Shown: one piece after another, positions 46,253-55,252 of the stretch
Position numbering within the stretch: position 1 is the first letter of the stretch
Layout of the letters: each line of letters opens with the position of its first letter
Assembly: GCF_900188325.1 (NCBI RefSeq)
Contig: NZ_FZPD01000002.1
Coordinates: 496,001-560,000, forward strand
DNA from: Ekhidna lutea
Lineage (GTDB): Bacteria; Bacteroidota; Bacteroidia; Cytophagales; Cyclobacteriaceae
Length of the DNA stretch: 64,000 nt
Reading direction: 5' to 3'
Made by a program: the position numbers and the translations under genes
Notes under the pieces: model-generated
Seen by the model: the letters and a program-made list of their open reading frames with translations, nothing else
Told to the model about the DNA's origin: nothing
Database searches by the model: none

Positions 46253-46981
46253 GTGAATTCGAACACGAAAAAACATGCAATAATCATTGGTTCTATGAAA
46301 TCAGGTACCTCTTCCCTTTTCAGGTATTTGGGACAGCATCCTGAGGTATGTCTTTCCAAACCTAAGGAAATCAATTTCTTTTCGAATCAGGAACCCGAAA
46401 CAAAAACAATTGCTGACTATCAAAAATTATGGCGACCTAACAAAAATCACACTGTTCTTTTAGAGGGATCAACAAATTATAGTAAGCACCCTGCTTTTCC
46501 CGGTGTACCAAAAGCAATCAATGATTATCAAATAGATCCCTACTTAATTTACATTGTTCGAAACCCAATTGATCGTCTCGTTTCCCATTATAATCACTCA
46601 ATTCTTCGTAATAGAAAAATTGAAATACTTGATCAGTATCTGGTAAATGTGAGCAGTTACCACTTGCAGCTAGCGCAATACAGAAAATATTTCAACAAGG
46701 AGAAAATACATATCGTTGACTTTCATGAGATGGTTGCCGATACCCAACGGACTGTAAGCCGTATTTTCAACTTCATGAATTTGAAGGACTGCCCTATTCA
46801 GGCCGACAAAGTCCACAATAAAACCAGAAAAAAGCTCTTTCAATTCAAGAAAACCAAACCCACCATGAAGTCAGCAGACCTATCGTCTGAACAATACAGT
46901 GAATTACAAGATCGTCTGGAGCCCGATATGATCAAGTTTGGTGAAGAGTACGAATTTGATATAAAAAAGTGGGGATTTTAA
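46253..46981 (+). CDS. Sulfotransferase (PAPS-dependent)
   Basis: A 242-residue sulfotransferase-domain protein begun at GTG 46253, immediately after the previous stop. The 5'-phosphosulfate loop is AIIIGSMKSGTSSLFRYLGQ (about residues 9-28) and the 3'-phosphate motif is YIVRNPIDRLVSHYNHSI (about 101-118). A conserved ending region KVHNKTRKK lies near 182. The size and motifs resemble enzymes that sulfate carbohydrates such as heparan-type glycans. The acceptor is unknown. No PAPS-synthesis gene is in the window. It is in an accessory-looking segment and may have been acquired. Confidence 0.85.
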   Translation: MNSNTKKHAIIIGSMKSGTSSLFRYLGQHPEVCLSKPKEINFFSNQEPETKTIADYQKLWRPNKNHTVLLEGSTNYSKHPAFPGVPKAINDYQIDPYLIYIVRNPIDRLVSHYNHSILRNRKIEILDQYLVNVSSYHLQLAQYRKYFNKEKIHIVDFHEMVADTQRTVSRIFNFMNLKDCPIQADKVHNKTRKKLFQFKKTKPTMKSADLSSEQYSELQDRLEPDMIKFGEEYEFDIKKWGF

Positions 46982-47034
46982 GTTACTCTACACCAAAACC
47001 AATCCTCCATCTCTTTTAAAAAAAGCAGGTTTAG

Positions 47035-47053
47035 TAGCAATTTTTAATTGCTA
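47035..47053 (+). repeat. Inverted repeat (AT-rich hairpin) after the sulfotransferase gene
   Basis: TAGCAATT (47035-47042), loop TTT, AATTGCTA (47046-47053) is a perfect 8-bp stem. It is not followed by a clean T-run (TGAAATTTTAATT), so terminator function is uncertain. The 184-nt gap otherwise holds only the weak promoter listed next. Confidence 0.45.
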
Positions 47054-47103
47054 TGAAATTTTAATTCCTTATTTACACCGGTTCATCGAATAATAGCTGC
47101 TGA

Positions 47104-47136
47104 TTTGACACAGTGGTTCAAACATTTTTATCCTTG
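47104..47136 (+). promoter_or_regulatory. Possible promoter for the histidine-kinase-like pair
   Basis: TTTG (47104-47107), a 21-nt spacer, then TATCCTTG (47129-47136), which differs from TAnnTTTG at one position. It lies 30 nt before the ATG at 47166. Confidence 0.4.
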
Positions 47137-47165
47137 AACTACTTATATAGGGCTACCCGCTTAAA

Positions 47166-48026
47166 ATGAGATCGTCTAAAAGAAATTTTGAAATGCAAAT
47201 CTGGCTGATAGCTGTAGTTATCGGCTCTCTTCGTGCGCTCTACGGAGTTATCATGGATTTGATCTCCGCACCAATCATCAAAGAAGAACTAATTGTAGAT
47301 GGTTTGCTTACGCTGGCATTCGTTTCAATTACCATTGGGATATATAGAGGAGTTATAAAAAAAATTCCCATACTTATAACTATCGTTTTAATTGTGCTTT
47401 TATGTATCAATATGGTTCAGTTTGGAGGTGTGGAGGGTATGACGGATTTCAACTTATTTGGTTTAGGTGCATTTATCATCCTTGGGCACCACAAGAAAGA
47501 CCTCAAATTTCTTCTTCCATTTTATATCACCTGCGTCCTTCTTGTATTACTAGATGGCATTACGATCAAATTTCTGCAGTCAGTATTTTTCATTGAATTA
47601 CTACATACGAAAGAAGACTTTATCGTGATTACCCTTTCAATAGGGGCTTTGGTTTATTATTTCAAGTATGCCATGGTCAATGAAAATACCTATTTGAGTC
47701 AGCAGAAAATAGGTTTAAAAAACAAAATTGAAATAAGAAAAAATCAACTTGAAGCTATCGATAAGCAAAGAAAACAATTGCTTTTACAGGCTGATTCAAT
47801 AACAGAAGAACTTAATCAACAATCGGATGAATTAAACAAACATCATTCTGCTATCAATAATCACATGAATGTGGTTAAGAAAAAAATGGAACAACCGGTC
47901 AAGGAGCTTTTGGAGCTTTGTGAAGAGTTAGTTGAATCTAACCCCTATGATGGAAGCATTCTGCAATCAGCAAAAGAACTTGAAAGAGCTATACATCAAT
48001 TTGAAAACCCAGGTGATGACAGGTAG
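47166..48026 (+). CDS. Membrane protein resembling a histidine kinase without catalytic domain, copy A
   Basis: A 286-residue protein with about six membrane helices (residues about 10-170), then a coiled coil (about 173-230) and a short helical tail. The tail KKMEQPVKELLELCEELVES (about 238-258) resembles a histidine-kinase dimerisation helix with its conserved Pro, but the position five residues before that Pro is Lys, not the phospho-acceptor His. The protein ends there, without any N-box, DxGxG or other ATPase motif. The architecture matches the next gene, which overlaps it by 11 nt. Function is unknown; it may be a decoy, dimer partner or sensor for a kinase encoded elsewhere. Confidence 0.55.
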   Translation: MRSSKRNFEMQIWLIAVVIGSLRALYGVIMDLISAPIIKEELIVDGLLTLAFVSITIGIYRGVIKKIPILITIVLIVLLCINMVQFGGVEGMTDFNLFGLGAFIILGHHKKDLKFLLPFYITCVLLVLLDGITIKFLQSVFFIELLHTKEDFIVITLSIGALVYYFKYAMVNENTYLSQQKIGLKNKIEIRKNQLEAIDKQRKQLLLQADSITEELNQQSDELNKHHSAINNHMNVVKKKMEQPVKELLELCEELVESNPYDGSILQSAKELERAIHQFENPGDDR

Positions 48027-48897
48027 TTCACCGGATATACAATCATACGAAAAAGTAGTATTCAAATACTGCTTAAAATTCGCGGTTTTATTCATGGTAC
48101 TGCGAGTGCTTCACAATGTCTTTTTGGAACTTGACGCCTCTGTGATTTTTATCAACCTGCTGACCATAGGTATTCTAATCGGACTTATGTGGTTTTATAA
48201 AACTCATTTCCAAGTGTGTCTCTTGACAATGTATGGTCTCTTGATTTGCCTATTGATTATATCATGGAATTCATTTGGCGGCTGGACTGGTACAGTTCCC
48301 TTTTCTTACATGAGCATTTTAATATTTGTTATAATCACCTCGCATGGCTGGCTTAGGTTATTGATTATTGGGGTATTTATCATACTAATTTTTGGGATAG
48401 ATTACATTTATAAGTCTGATGCAATAATTCCAATAGATGTCAATACGCTTAGCTTCAATTTTTTAATCAACATTATCATTCTTTCCGGACCGATTTATTT
48501 CTTCAAGAATGAATTTTTTAAACGGAGAAAGCAGATTGAAGCTACTAATAATGAACTTAAAAAAGAGGAACAAAGACACAGCTATCTAGAAAACATGCTG
48601 CATTCTCAAAAAAGTGATTTAGAAGCACTAAAAGAACAAAAGGAATTATTGTTGAAGTCAAAAAAAGAAAAAACCTCAGCCGCAATACAAACTCTGAAAA
48701 ATTACAGTTTTGCTAACTCACATTTTGTCAAAAATCCCATCTCACAAATACGTCTTATGATTAATTTGATAAAAATGGATGACCCTGAACGAAATACGAT
48801 ATTGAACAAAATCTATCAAAAGACAGATCAACTTAACATCTTAATTGACGAGTTATCTGAGTCAATTCGAAACGATCATACAATTAAGGGAAACTAA
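48016..48897 (+). CDS. Membrane protein resembling a histidine kinase without catalytic domain, copy B
   Basis: A 293-residue protein, started at ATG 48016 inside the last 11 nt of copy A. It has about five or six membrane helices (about 20-170), a coiled coil (about 172-225) and a DHp-like helical pair. The H-box-like stretch is YSFANSHFVKNPISQIRLMI, with His236 followed five residues later by Pro, as in the SHxxxxP pattern of Bacteroidota kinases. The second helix ends with ILIDELSESI. The coding sequence stops about 40 residues later with no HATPase domain, and the DNA beyond belongs to a convergent gene. It may accept phosphate from another kinase; this is inference. Confidence 0.6.
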   Translation: MTGSSPDIQSYEKVVFKYCLKFAVLFMVLRVLHNVFLELDASVIFINLLTIGILIGLMWFYKTHFQVCLLTMYGLLICLLIISWNSFGGWTGTVPFSYMSILIFVIITSHGWLRLLIIGVFIILIFGIDYIYKSDAIIPIDVNTLSFNFLINIIILSGPIYFFKNEFFKRRKQIEATNNELKKEEQRHSYLENMLHSQKSDLEALKEQKELLLKSKKEKTSAAIQTLKNYSFANSHFVKNPISQIRLMINLIKMDDPERNTILNKIYQKTDQLNILIDELSESIRNDHTIKGN

Positions 48898-48901
48898 TAC
48901 C

Positions 48902-49150
48902 TCACACATCTCCGTTTTCTCTCATCTTCTCATCTTCATAGGGTGCCAATATTCTCCGTTCAATCTCTGTAGCACATTGATTTAACTCTCCAATGAAGTT
49001 TTTATAGTTGTTGTAAGACGGGCTCACATGCCGTTTACAAAAGGCATACAAAAGGTAGTTCAGGTCACCATTTGCAGCAATGCCCGCTTCTTTCATTTGT
49101 TCAACTAGTTGATCCAGCTTGGGTCTGTCTTCCTGTTTGATATATGGCAT
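48902..49150 (-). CDS. DUF6899-like small protein
   Basis: An 82-residue cytoplasmic protein that begins MPYIKQEDRPKLDQLVEQM and has the blocks GDLNYLLYAFCKRHVSPSYN and FIGELNQCATEIERRILAPYEDEKMRENGDV split across its second half. I recognise this pattern (PYI..EDR..LD; GDLNY; RR..PYE..K..ENGDV) from a widespread small family in bacteria and phages, DUF6899. Its function is unknown. It lies downstream of metG on the same strand, beyond metG's terminator, and converges on the histidine-kinase-like gene with a gap of 4 nt. Confidence 0.7.
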   Translation of the reverse strand: MPYIKQEDRPKLDQLVEQMKEAGIAANGDLNYLLYAFCKRHVSPSYNNYKNFIGELNQCATEIERRILAPYEDEKMRENGDV

Positions 49151-49170
49151 TTGGTTTTCAATTTGGCTCT

Positions 49171-49204
49171 AAAATAAAAAAGAGCATAGTCACCCTATGC
49201 TCTT
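49171..49204 (-). terminator. Intrinsic terminator after metG
   Basis: On the minus strand AAGAGCATAG (49204-49195) pairs perfectly with CTATGCTCTT (49189-49180) around a 5-nt loop and is followed by TTTTTATTTT. It lies just after the metG stop and before the DUF6899 gene. Confidence 0.9.
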
Positions 49205-49228
49205 AGCTTTTAAATTCAGCATACTTTC

Positions 49229-51283
49229 TTAAGCAATTGTGGCACCATTTTGTGCATCAGCTCCTGGACTAACGGCTACAAGCTTCCCATCAGAATTCTC
49301 TGCAAAAAGCAGCATCCCCTGGGACTCCACACCCATAATCTTGCGTGGAGCAAGATTAGCCATCACAGTCACCTTCTTACCTACCATCTCTTCAGGAGTG
49401 AAATGCTTTGAAACACCACTTAAAATTATTCGTGTTTCAAGTCCCATGTCAACGGTAAACTTCAGTAGCTTATTAGACTTCTCCACCTTTTCAGCAGTTT
49501 TGATCTCTCCTACCCTTAGGTCCATCTTCATAAAATCATCAAAAACGATCTCATCTTTCAGCGCAGGTAAATCAGAAGTTGTATTTTCTTGTTCATTCAT
49601 TTTCTTCGTTTCCATTAGTTTGTTCACTTGTGCTTCTACATCCTTGTCTTCAATTTTCTCAAAAAGCAGCGTTGCTTTATTCAGTTGATGTCCATTCGAT
49701 AAGAAGTCAACACCACCTGCTTCAGTCCAGCCTCTCCGTACGGTATTCAGGATGCCTACCAGCTTCTCAGCAGTAAACGGTAGGAACGGCTCGCATACAA
49801 TCGCCAGATTGGCACTGATCTGCAGTGCAATATTCAGAATAGTCTCCACCCTATTCTGATCTTCTTTTATCAATTTCCATGGTTCAGTATCTGCTAAATA
49901 CTTGTTTCCAATTCTAGCAAGCTCCATCATCTGGCTGAGTGCCTCCCTAAACTTAAACTGATCCAACGCAACTTCAATCTTAGCTGGAATTTCATTGACA
50001 GCTTTTATCACATCCTCATCAATAGGCTGCAATTCATTTCTAGTTGGCACTTTACCATCAAAATACTTGTGAGTCAGTACCACCGCACGATTCACAAAGT
50101 TTCCGAAGATGGCTACCAGCTCACTATTATTTCTTGTTTGGAAATCTTTCCACGTGAAATCATTGTCCTTAGTCTCTGGCGCATTGGCCGTTAACGTGTA
50201 ACGCAAGACATCTTGCTTATCTGGAAATTCTTCCAAATATTCATGCAGCCACACCGCCCAGTTACGTGATGTAGATATTTTGTTGCTCTCCAGATTTAGA
50301 AATTCATTTGCTGGCACATTGTCAGGAAGCACATAGCTTCCCTCTGCCTTCAAAAGCGTTGGGAAAATGATGCAGTGAAAAACGATATTGTCTTTTCCTA
50401 TAAAGTGAAGTAAACGGGTATCCTCAGACTTCCAGTAATCCTCCCAATTTTTACCATTGTCCTTTGCCCATTGCTTAGTGGCAGAGATGTATCCAATCGG
50501 TGCATCAAACCAAACATATAGGACTTTTCCATCTCCTCCTTCTACTGGAACTGGGATTCCCCATTTCAGGTCTCTTGTCATTGGTCGTGGGCGCAAGCCA
50601 TTGTCGATCCAGCTTTTACACTGTCCATACACATTTGACTTCCATTCTTTGTGCCCTTCCAGCAACCATTCTTTAAGCCATGGTTCGTACTTATCTAGAG
50701 GCAAGTACCAATGCTTCGTTTCCTTCATTACAGGAACCTCACCACTCAGCATGGACTTTGGATTTTTCAACTCAGTTGGACTAAGTGTAGATCCACACTT
50801 TTCACACTGATCGCCATAAGCTTCTTCAAATCCACAATTTGGACAAGTTCCTTTGATGTATCTGTCAGCAAGAAATTGTTGTTCTTTCTCATCGAAAAAT
50901 TGCTCAGAGGTCTCTACAGCAAACTTTCCTTCAGCTTCCATCTTTTTAAAGAACTCAGAAGCTGTTTCATGATGAAGCTCTGAAGAAGTACGGTGGTAGA
51001 TGTCAAAACTGATCCCAAACTTCTCGAATGAATCCTTGATTTGGGTGTGATAAAAATCCACGACTTCTTGTGGTGACTTCCCTTCTTTTCTAGCCCTTAA
51101 TTCAATGGCGACACCATGCTCATCCGAGCCACTTACAAAGGCCACATCTTCGCCCTTACTCCTGAGGTATCTTACGTAAATATCTGCTGGCACATATACA
51201 CCTGCCAGGTGTCCAATATGAACAGGCCCATTTGCATAGGGAAGTGCTGCTGAGATTGTATGTCTTTTGTATTGTTTGCTCAT
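49229..51283 (-). CDS. metG: Methionyl-tRNA synthetase with C-terminal tRNA-binding domain
   Basis: Charges tRNA-Met with methionine. The protein has 684 residues from ATG 51283-51281; an in-frame TTG at 51304 overlaps the -7 element and is rejected. The class I HIGH motif is [14 protein letters not shown] (about residues 14-27). A zinc knuckle is [18 protein letters not shown], the KMSKS loop is the variant KISTSRNW (about 333), and an anticodon-binding helical domain follows. A C-terminal OB-fold tRNA-binding domain occupies about residues 580-684 ([20 protein letters not shown]). The form is the usual Bacteroidota one. Confidence 0.97.
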   Translation of the reverse strand: MSKQYKRHTISAALPYANGPVHIGHLAGVYVPADIYVRYLRSKGEDVAFVSGSDEHGVAIELRARKEGKSPQEVVDFYHTQIKDSFEKFGISFDIYHRTSSELHHETASEFFKKMEAEGKFAVETSEQFFDEKEQQFLADRYIKGTCPNCGFEEAYGDQCEKCGSTLSPTELKNPKSMLSGEVPVMKETKHWYLPLDKYEPWLKEWLLEGHKEWKSNVYGQCKSWIDNGLRPRPMTRDLKWGIPVPVEGGDGKVLYVWFDAPIGYISATKQWAKDNGKNWEDYWKSEDTRLLHFIGKDNIVFHCIIFPTLLKAEGSYVLPDNVPANEFLNLESNKISTSRNWAVWLHEYLEEFPDKQDVLRYTLTANAPETKDNDFTWKDFQTRNNSELVAIFGNFVNRAVVLTHKYFDGKVPTRNELQPIDEDVIKAVNEIPAKIEVALDQFKFREALSQMMELARIGNKYLADTEPWKLIKEDQNRVETILNIALQISANLAIVCEPFLPFTAEKLVGILNTVRRGWTEAGGVDFLSNGHQLNKATLLFEKIEDKDVEAQVNKLMETKKMNEQENTTSDLPALKDEIVFDDFMKMDLRVGEIKTAEKVEKSNKLLKFTVDMGLETRIILSGVSKHFTPEEMVGKKVTVMANLAPRKIMGVESQGMLLFAENSDGKLVAVSPGADAQNGATIA

Positions 51284-51301
51284 AAATTCGATAAGAGTCC
51301 G

Positions 51302-51309
51302 CAAATATA
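51302..51309 (-). promoter_or_regulatory. -7 element of the metG promoter
   Basis: On the minus strand TATATTTG matches TAnnTTTG and lies 18 nt upstream of the metG ATG. No -33 element is evident at 19-nt spacing. Confidence 0.45.
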
Positions 51310-51354
51310 AGTTTTGTGTTTACCTCTTATAGTGTATTCCACAATCATTTGGTC

Positions 51355-51362
51355 TAATTTTG
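51355..51362 (+). promoter_or_regulatory. -7 element of the typA promoter
   Basis: TAATTTTG matches TAnnTTTG and lies 19 nt before the typA ATG at 51382. It is divergent from the metG element within a gap of 98 nt. Confidence 0.5.
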
Positions 51363-51381
51363 CGCTCGAATTCAAATTGGA

Positions 51382-53199
51382 ATGCAAGAAATAAGAAATA
51401 TCGCCATCATCGCACACGTTGATCATGGCAAAACCACACTCGTTGATAAAATCATTTATGCAACGCAGGAGTTTAGAGAAAACCAGGAAAAAGGAGAATT
51501 GATCCTTGACAACAATGACCTGGAGCGTGAGAGAGGTATTACGATACTCTCCAAAAACGTATCCGCCGAATACAAAGGCGTAAAAATCAATATCATCGAT
51601 ACACCTGGTCACTCCGATTTTGGTGGGGAAGTTGAGCGTGTATTGAAAATGGCTGACGGGGTAATCCTATTATGTGATGCTTTTGAAGGGCCAATGCCTC
51701 AAACTCGATTTGTATTAGGAAAAGCACTAGCTCTTGGCCTTACTCCGATCGTTGTAGTAAACAAGGTGGACAAAGAAAACTGTCGTCCTGACGAGGTGCA
51801 CGAACAAGTATTTGATTTGATGTTCTCATTGGATGCGACTGAGGAACAACTTGACTTCCACACGCTTTACGGATCAAGTAAGCAAGGGTGGATGAGTGAC
51901 GATTGGAAAAAGCCTACCGACAACATCACTCCATTATTAGACAAAATAATCGAAGTAATACCAGCACCAAAATTCAAAGATGGTGTCCCAGCAATGCGAA
52001 TCACTTCGCTTGATTACTCATCTTTTACGGGTAGGATAGCGATTGGTCGAGTATGGCAAGGAACGCTAAAAGAAGGTGCTTCACTTGGCATCAGCAAGAA
52101 GGATGGCTCAATGAAAAGAGTGAAAATCAAGGAACTACACATATTTGAAGGTCTGGGTAAAAAGAGAGTTGCTGAAGTGAGAGCAGGTGATATCTGTGCA
52201 GTTACAGGCATTGAAGGATTCGAAATTGGTGATACACTAACTGATTTTGACAACCCAGAAATCCTGGAACGAATTGCTATTGATGAGCCTACCATGAGTA
52301 TGCTTTTCACTATCAATGATTCACCATTCTTCGGTAAAGAAGGGAAATTTGTGACTTCTCGACACTTGCGCGATCGTTTGATGAAGGAGCTTGAGAAAAA
52401 CCTTGCATTAAGAGTGCAGGAAACAGATAAAGAAGATAAGTTTCTAGTGTTTGGTAGAGGCGTGCTTCACTTGTCTGTATTGATTGAAACCATGCGTCGC
52501 GAAGGTTATGAGCTACAGGTAGGTCAGCCACAGGTACTTTTCAAAGAAGATGAAAACGGTCAAAAGCTTGAGCCTATAGAGCATATGGTAATAGATGTTC
52601 CGGAAGAATATTCTGGAAAAGCGATTGAATTGGTGACTCAGCGTAAAGGAGAATTGAAAGTAATGGAGCCGAAAGGAAATATTCAGCACCTGGAATTTGA
52701 AATTCCTTCACGAGGATTAATTGGACTGAGAAACAACATGCTAACGGCAACTGCCGGAGAAGCGGTGATGACACATAGACTTAAGGAATATCAACCATTC
52801 AAAGGGAATATTCCAAGTAGAATCAACGGTTCATTGATCTCAATTGAAAACGGTCCGGGAACTGCATATTCTATAGATAAACTTCAGGACAGAGGATCTT
52901 TCTTCGTTGACCCTGGGGTAGACTTGTATGTAGGTCAGGTAATTGGCGAGCACTCAAGAAGTAATGACCTTGTTGTGAATATCCAAAAAGGAAAGAAACT
53001 CACAAACATGAGAACTTCTGGTACTGACAACAACGCGAAGATTATTCCTGCCAAAAAATTCAGTCTGGAAGAAGCCTTGGAGTACATCCAAAAGGATGAA
53101 TACGTTGAGGTGACACCAAAATCAATCCGAATGCGAAAGATCTATTTGGATGAAAATCAGCGCAAGCGAATGGCCAACGCAGAATCCGCTATGACATAG
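51382..53199 (+). CDS. typA: Translational GTPase TypA/BipA
   Basis: A 605-residue ribosome-associated GTPase involved in stress and low-temperature ribosome assembly. The G-domain motifs are complete: G1 AHVDHGKTTLVDK (residue about 11), switch I region RERGITILSKN, G3 DTPGHSDFGGE and G4 NKVDKENC. Domains II, III, V and the TypA-specific C-terminal domain follow (SRGLIGLRNNMLTATAGEAV and KLTNMRTSGTDNNAKIIPA, the latter the tRNA-contact loop). It is a single-gene unit with its own promoter and terminator. Confidence 0.97.
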   Translation: MQEIRNIAIIAHVDHGKTTLVDKIIYATQEFRENQEKGELILDNNDLERERGITILSKNVSAEYKGVKINIIDTPGHSDFGGEVERVLKMADGVILLCDAFEGPMPQTRFVLGKALALGLTPIVVVNKVDKENCRPDEVHEQVFDLMFSLDATEEQLDFHTLYGSSKQGWMSDDWKKPTDNITPLLDKIIEVIPAPKFKDGVPAMRITSLDYSSFTGRIAIGRVWQGTLKEGASLGISKKDGSMKRVKIKELHIFEGLGKKRVAEVRAGDICAVTGIEGFEIGDTLTDFDNPEILERIAIDEPTMSMLFTINDSPFFGKEGKFVTSRHLRDRLMKELEKNLALRVQETDKEDKFLVFGRGVLHLSVLIETMRREGYELQVGQPQVLFKEDENGQKLEPIEHMVIDVPEEYSGKAIELVTQRKGELKVMEPKGNIQHLEFEIPSRGLIGLRNNMLTATAGEAVMTHRLKEYQPFKGNIPSRINGSLISIENGPGTAYSIDKLQDRGSFFVDPGVDLYVGQVIGEHSRSNDLVVNIQKGKKLTNMRTSGTDNNAKIIPAKKFSLEEALEYIQKDEYVEVTPKSIRMRKIYLDENQRKRMANAESAMT

Positions 53200-53224
53200 T
53201 TGATAATATTTCAGCAACACATCT

Positions 53225-53255
53225 AAAGCCTACTTTACAGTAGGCTTTTTTATTT
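53225..53255 (+). terminator. Intrinsic terminator after typA
   Basis: AAAGCCTACT (53225-53234), loop TTAC, AGTAGGCTTT (53239-53248) is a perfect 10-bp stem followed by TTTATTTT. Confidence 0.9.
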
Positions 53256-53363
53256 TACAAACCACAAAACCTCAAACGTTACCATCCATATAAATTAAAC
53301 ACTGATAACAGCTAAACAAGGGTTTAACATTTAAAATTGCATATTCAATAGTTTTAGAGCATT

Positions 53364-55208
53364 ATGAAAAAATTACTCGCTTATTCCCTGCTATTTTCAA
53401 GCATATCTTTACTTGCACAGGAAAGCTACAAGATCAATATCGACCTCACTAAAGCAAAAAACGATAAAGTCCCTGTAGAAATAACCCTACCGGAGATTAC
53501 TGAGGATACTGTAGAATACCACATGGCTAAAGTAGTTCCAGGCACATATAGTATTTCAGATTTTGGAAGGTTTGTCACTGAGTTTAAAGCTTTTGATAAG
53601 GAAGGTAATAAGCTCAAGTTTGAAAAAGCCAGCACCAATAGGTGGGTCATCCCTAACGCAAAAGAATTAGCCAAAATTTCTTACTGGATAGAAGACTCTT
53701 ATGACGACTTTGATGGGTACGGTGATAATAAACTATTCGAACCGGGAGGAATGAGTATCGAAGCTGACAATGGAGTCTATGTGTTGAATACATTTGGATT
53801 CATTGGTTATGTTGATGGTTATAAATTCAAACCCTTCGAGCTAACCATAACACATGACGAAGAAATAAAAGGCGCTACTTCTCTAAAGAGATCTAATGAG
53901 ACTGCAACCAGCGATACATTTATCGCTGACAACTATAATTTTCTTGCCGATGCACCAATCATGTATTCAAAGCCGGATATAGTTACCAAAGAGATTGCCG
54001 GTGCTGAGGTGCTGGTATCGGTTTATTCGCCAAATAAGATATTGAGTGCCGCAGACGTGATGGACAACATCGATGAGTTAATGGAAGCCCAGGCCAAATA
54101 CCTGGGAGGCAAACTACCTGTGGACCGATATGCGTACCTCATCTACCTTTTTGATGGACCTACCATCTCAGGAGCATGGGGTGCATTGGAGCATTCCTAT
54201 TCTTCCCTTTACACACTCCCTGAAATGGATCCAGCGAGGATCAGTCAGACAGTGAAAGATGTAGCGGCTCACGAGTTTTTTCACATTGTAACTCCACTAA
54301 ACATACACTCAGAAGAGATTCACGATTTCAACTACATCGAACCCGAAATGAGTCAGCACCTCTGGCTCTATGAAGGTGTGACTGAATATTCATCCCATCA
54401 CGTCCAGGTTAAATATGATTTGTACGACCTGGAAGATTTCCTCGAACAGATGAAGGATAAAATGAATCAGCAGGATCAATACAATGTCGACATACCATAT
54501 ACAGAGTTTAGTGAAAACATACTTGAGCCTGTAAATGAACGAAGATATGGAGACGTTTATGCCGGCGGAGCATTAATCGCATGGTGTCTGGATTTAACCA
54601 TCATTAAATCCACCAATGGGCAAAAAGATTTACAAGCAGTCTTAAGAGAGCTTTCTAAACAATATGGACCCAAAAAGGCGTTTAAAGATGAGGAGTTGTT
54701 CTCAGAAATTGAGAAAATCACTAACAATGAAGTTGGTGACTTCCTCAGAACATATGTCGGTGGTGCTGAAAAGCTGCCGTACAGTAAGATTCTGGGTTGG
54801 GCCGGCATTCGATATTCTCCTGAAAGCGATGAGCAGGTAATTACTGCAGGTAAATTCACTCCTGCATTAAATGAAGAACAAGAAATTTACGTTGCAGGAG
54901 TTGATGAGATGAATGAGTTTGGTAAAGATTTAGGATTCAAAGAGGGGGATGTGCTATTGGAGTGGAACGGAAAAGAAATCACGCTTGAAACTTTCTCTGA
55001 AGTAATACAATCATTTTATAATGAGACAGAAGCGGGTGATAAGATTACTGTTTTGGTCAGACGTGAAGTAAAAAATAAAATGAAGGAAGTAAAACTTAAG
55101 GCGAAAGCAAAAAAAGTAAAATCATCTCAAAAACATTCACTTGAGGTAATTGAAAACCCTTCACCAGAGCAGCAAAAAATCAGATCTTTTTGGTTGGGTA
55201 CTGAGTAA
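53364..55208 (+). CDS. M61-family metallopeptidase (glycyl aminopeptidase type) with PDZ domain
   Basis: A 614-residue exported peptidase with a signal peptide (about residues 1-18, ending SLLAQ). The N-terminal beta domain contains MAKVVPGTYSISDFGRFV, typical of M61. The zinc site is AAHEFFHIVTPLNIHSEEI (HExxH near residue 303) with the third-ligand helix LWLYEGVTEYSS. A PDZ domain closes the protein (about residues 480-580: EFGKDLGFKEGDVLLEWNGK). It likely removes N-terminal residues from peptides in the periplasm. It is 44 nt ahead of an adaptor-permease-TolC operon, so it may share a transcript with that exporter. Confidence 0.92.
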   Translation: MKKLLAYSLLFSSISLLAQESYKINIDLTKAKNDKVPVEITLPEITEDTVEYHMAKVVPGTYSISDFGRFVTEFKAFDKEGNKLKFEKASTNRWVIPNAKELAKISYWIEDSYDDFDGYGDNKLFEPGGMSIEADNGVYVLNTFGFIGYVDGYKFKPFELTITHDEEIKGATSLKRSNETATSDTFIADNYNFLADAPIMYSKPDIVTKEIAGAEVLVSVYSPNKILSAADVMDNIDELMEAQAKYLGGKLPVDRYAYLIYLFDGPTISGAWGALEHSYSSLYTLPEMDPARISQTVKDVAAHEFFHIVTPLNIHSEEIHDFNYIEPEMSQHLWLYEGVTEYSSHHVQVKYDLYDLEDFLEQMKDKMNQQDQYNVDIPYTEFSENILEPVNERRYGDVYAGGALIAWCLDLTIIKSTNGQKDLQAVLRELSKQYGPKKAFKDEELFSEIEKITNNEVGDFLRTYVGGAEKLPYSKILGWAGIRYSPESDEQVITAGKFTPALNEEQEIYVAGVDEMNEFGKDLGFKEGDVLLEWNGKEITLETFSEVIQSFYNETEAGDKITVLVRREVKNKMKEVKLKAKAKKVKSSQKHSLEVIENPSPEQQKIRSFWLGTE

Positions 55209-55252
55209 CCTAATGCTCAGTAGAAAGTATATGATAATAGACCTAATGATCA

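Noticed and set aside
47932-48015. Earlier start of kinase-like copy B at 47932
   Set aside because: It would lie 95 nt inside copy A in another frame. ATG 48016 gives a tight 11-nt overlap and the membrane segment follows normally.
50140-50170. A parS-like sequence around CCACGTGAAA near base 50155
   Set aside because: Only about 11 of 16 positions match TGTTTCACGTGAAACA, the left half is wrong, and it lies inside metG. A similar TCACGTGA core near 39357 in the YyaL gene also fails in the outer bases.
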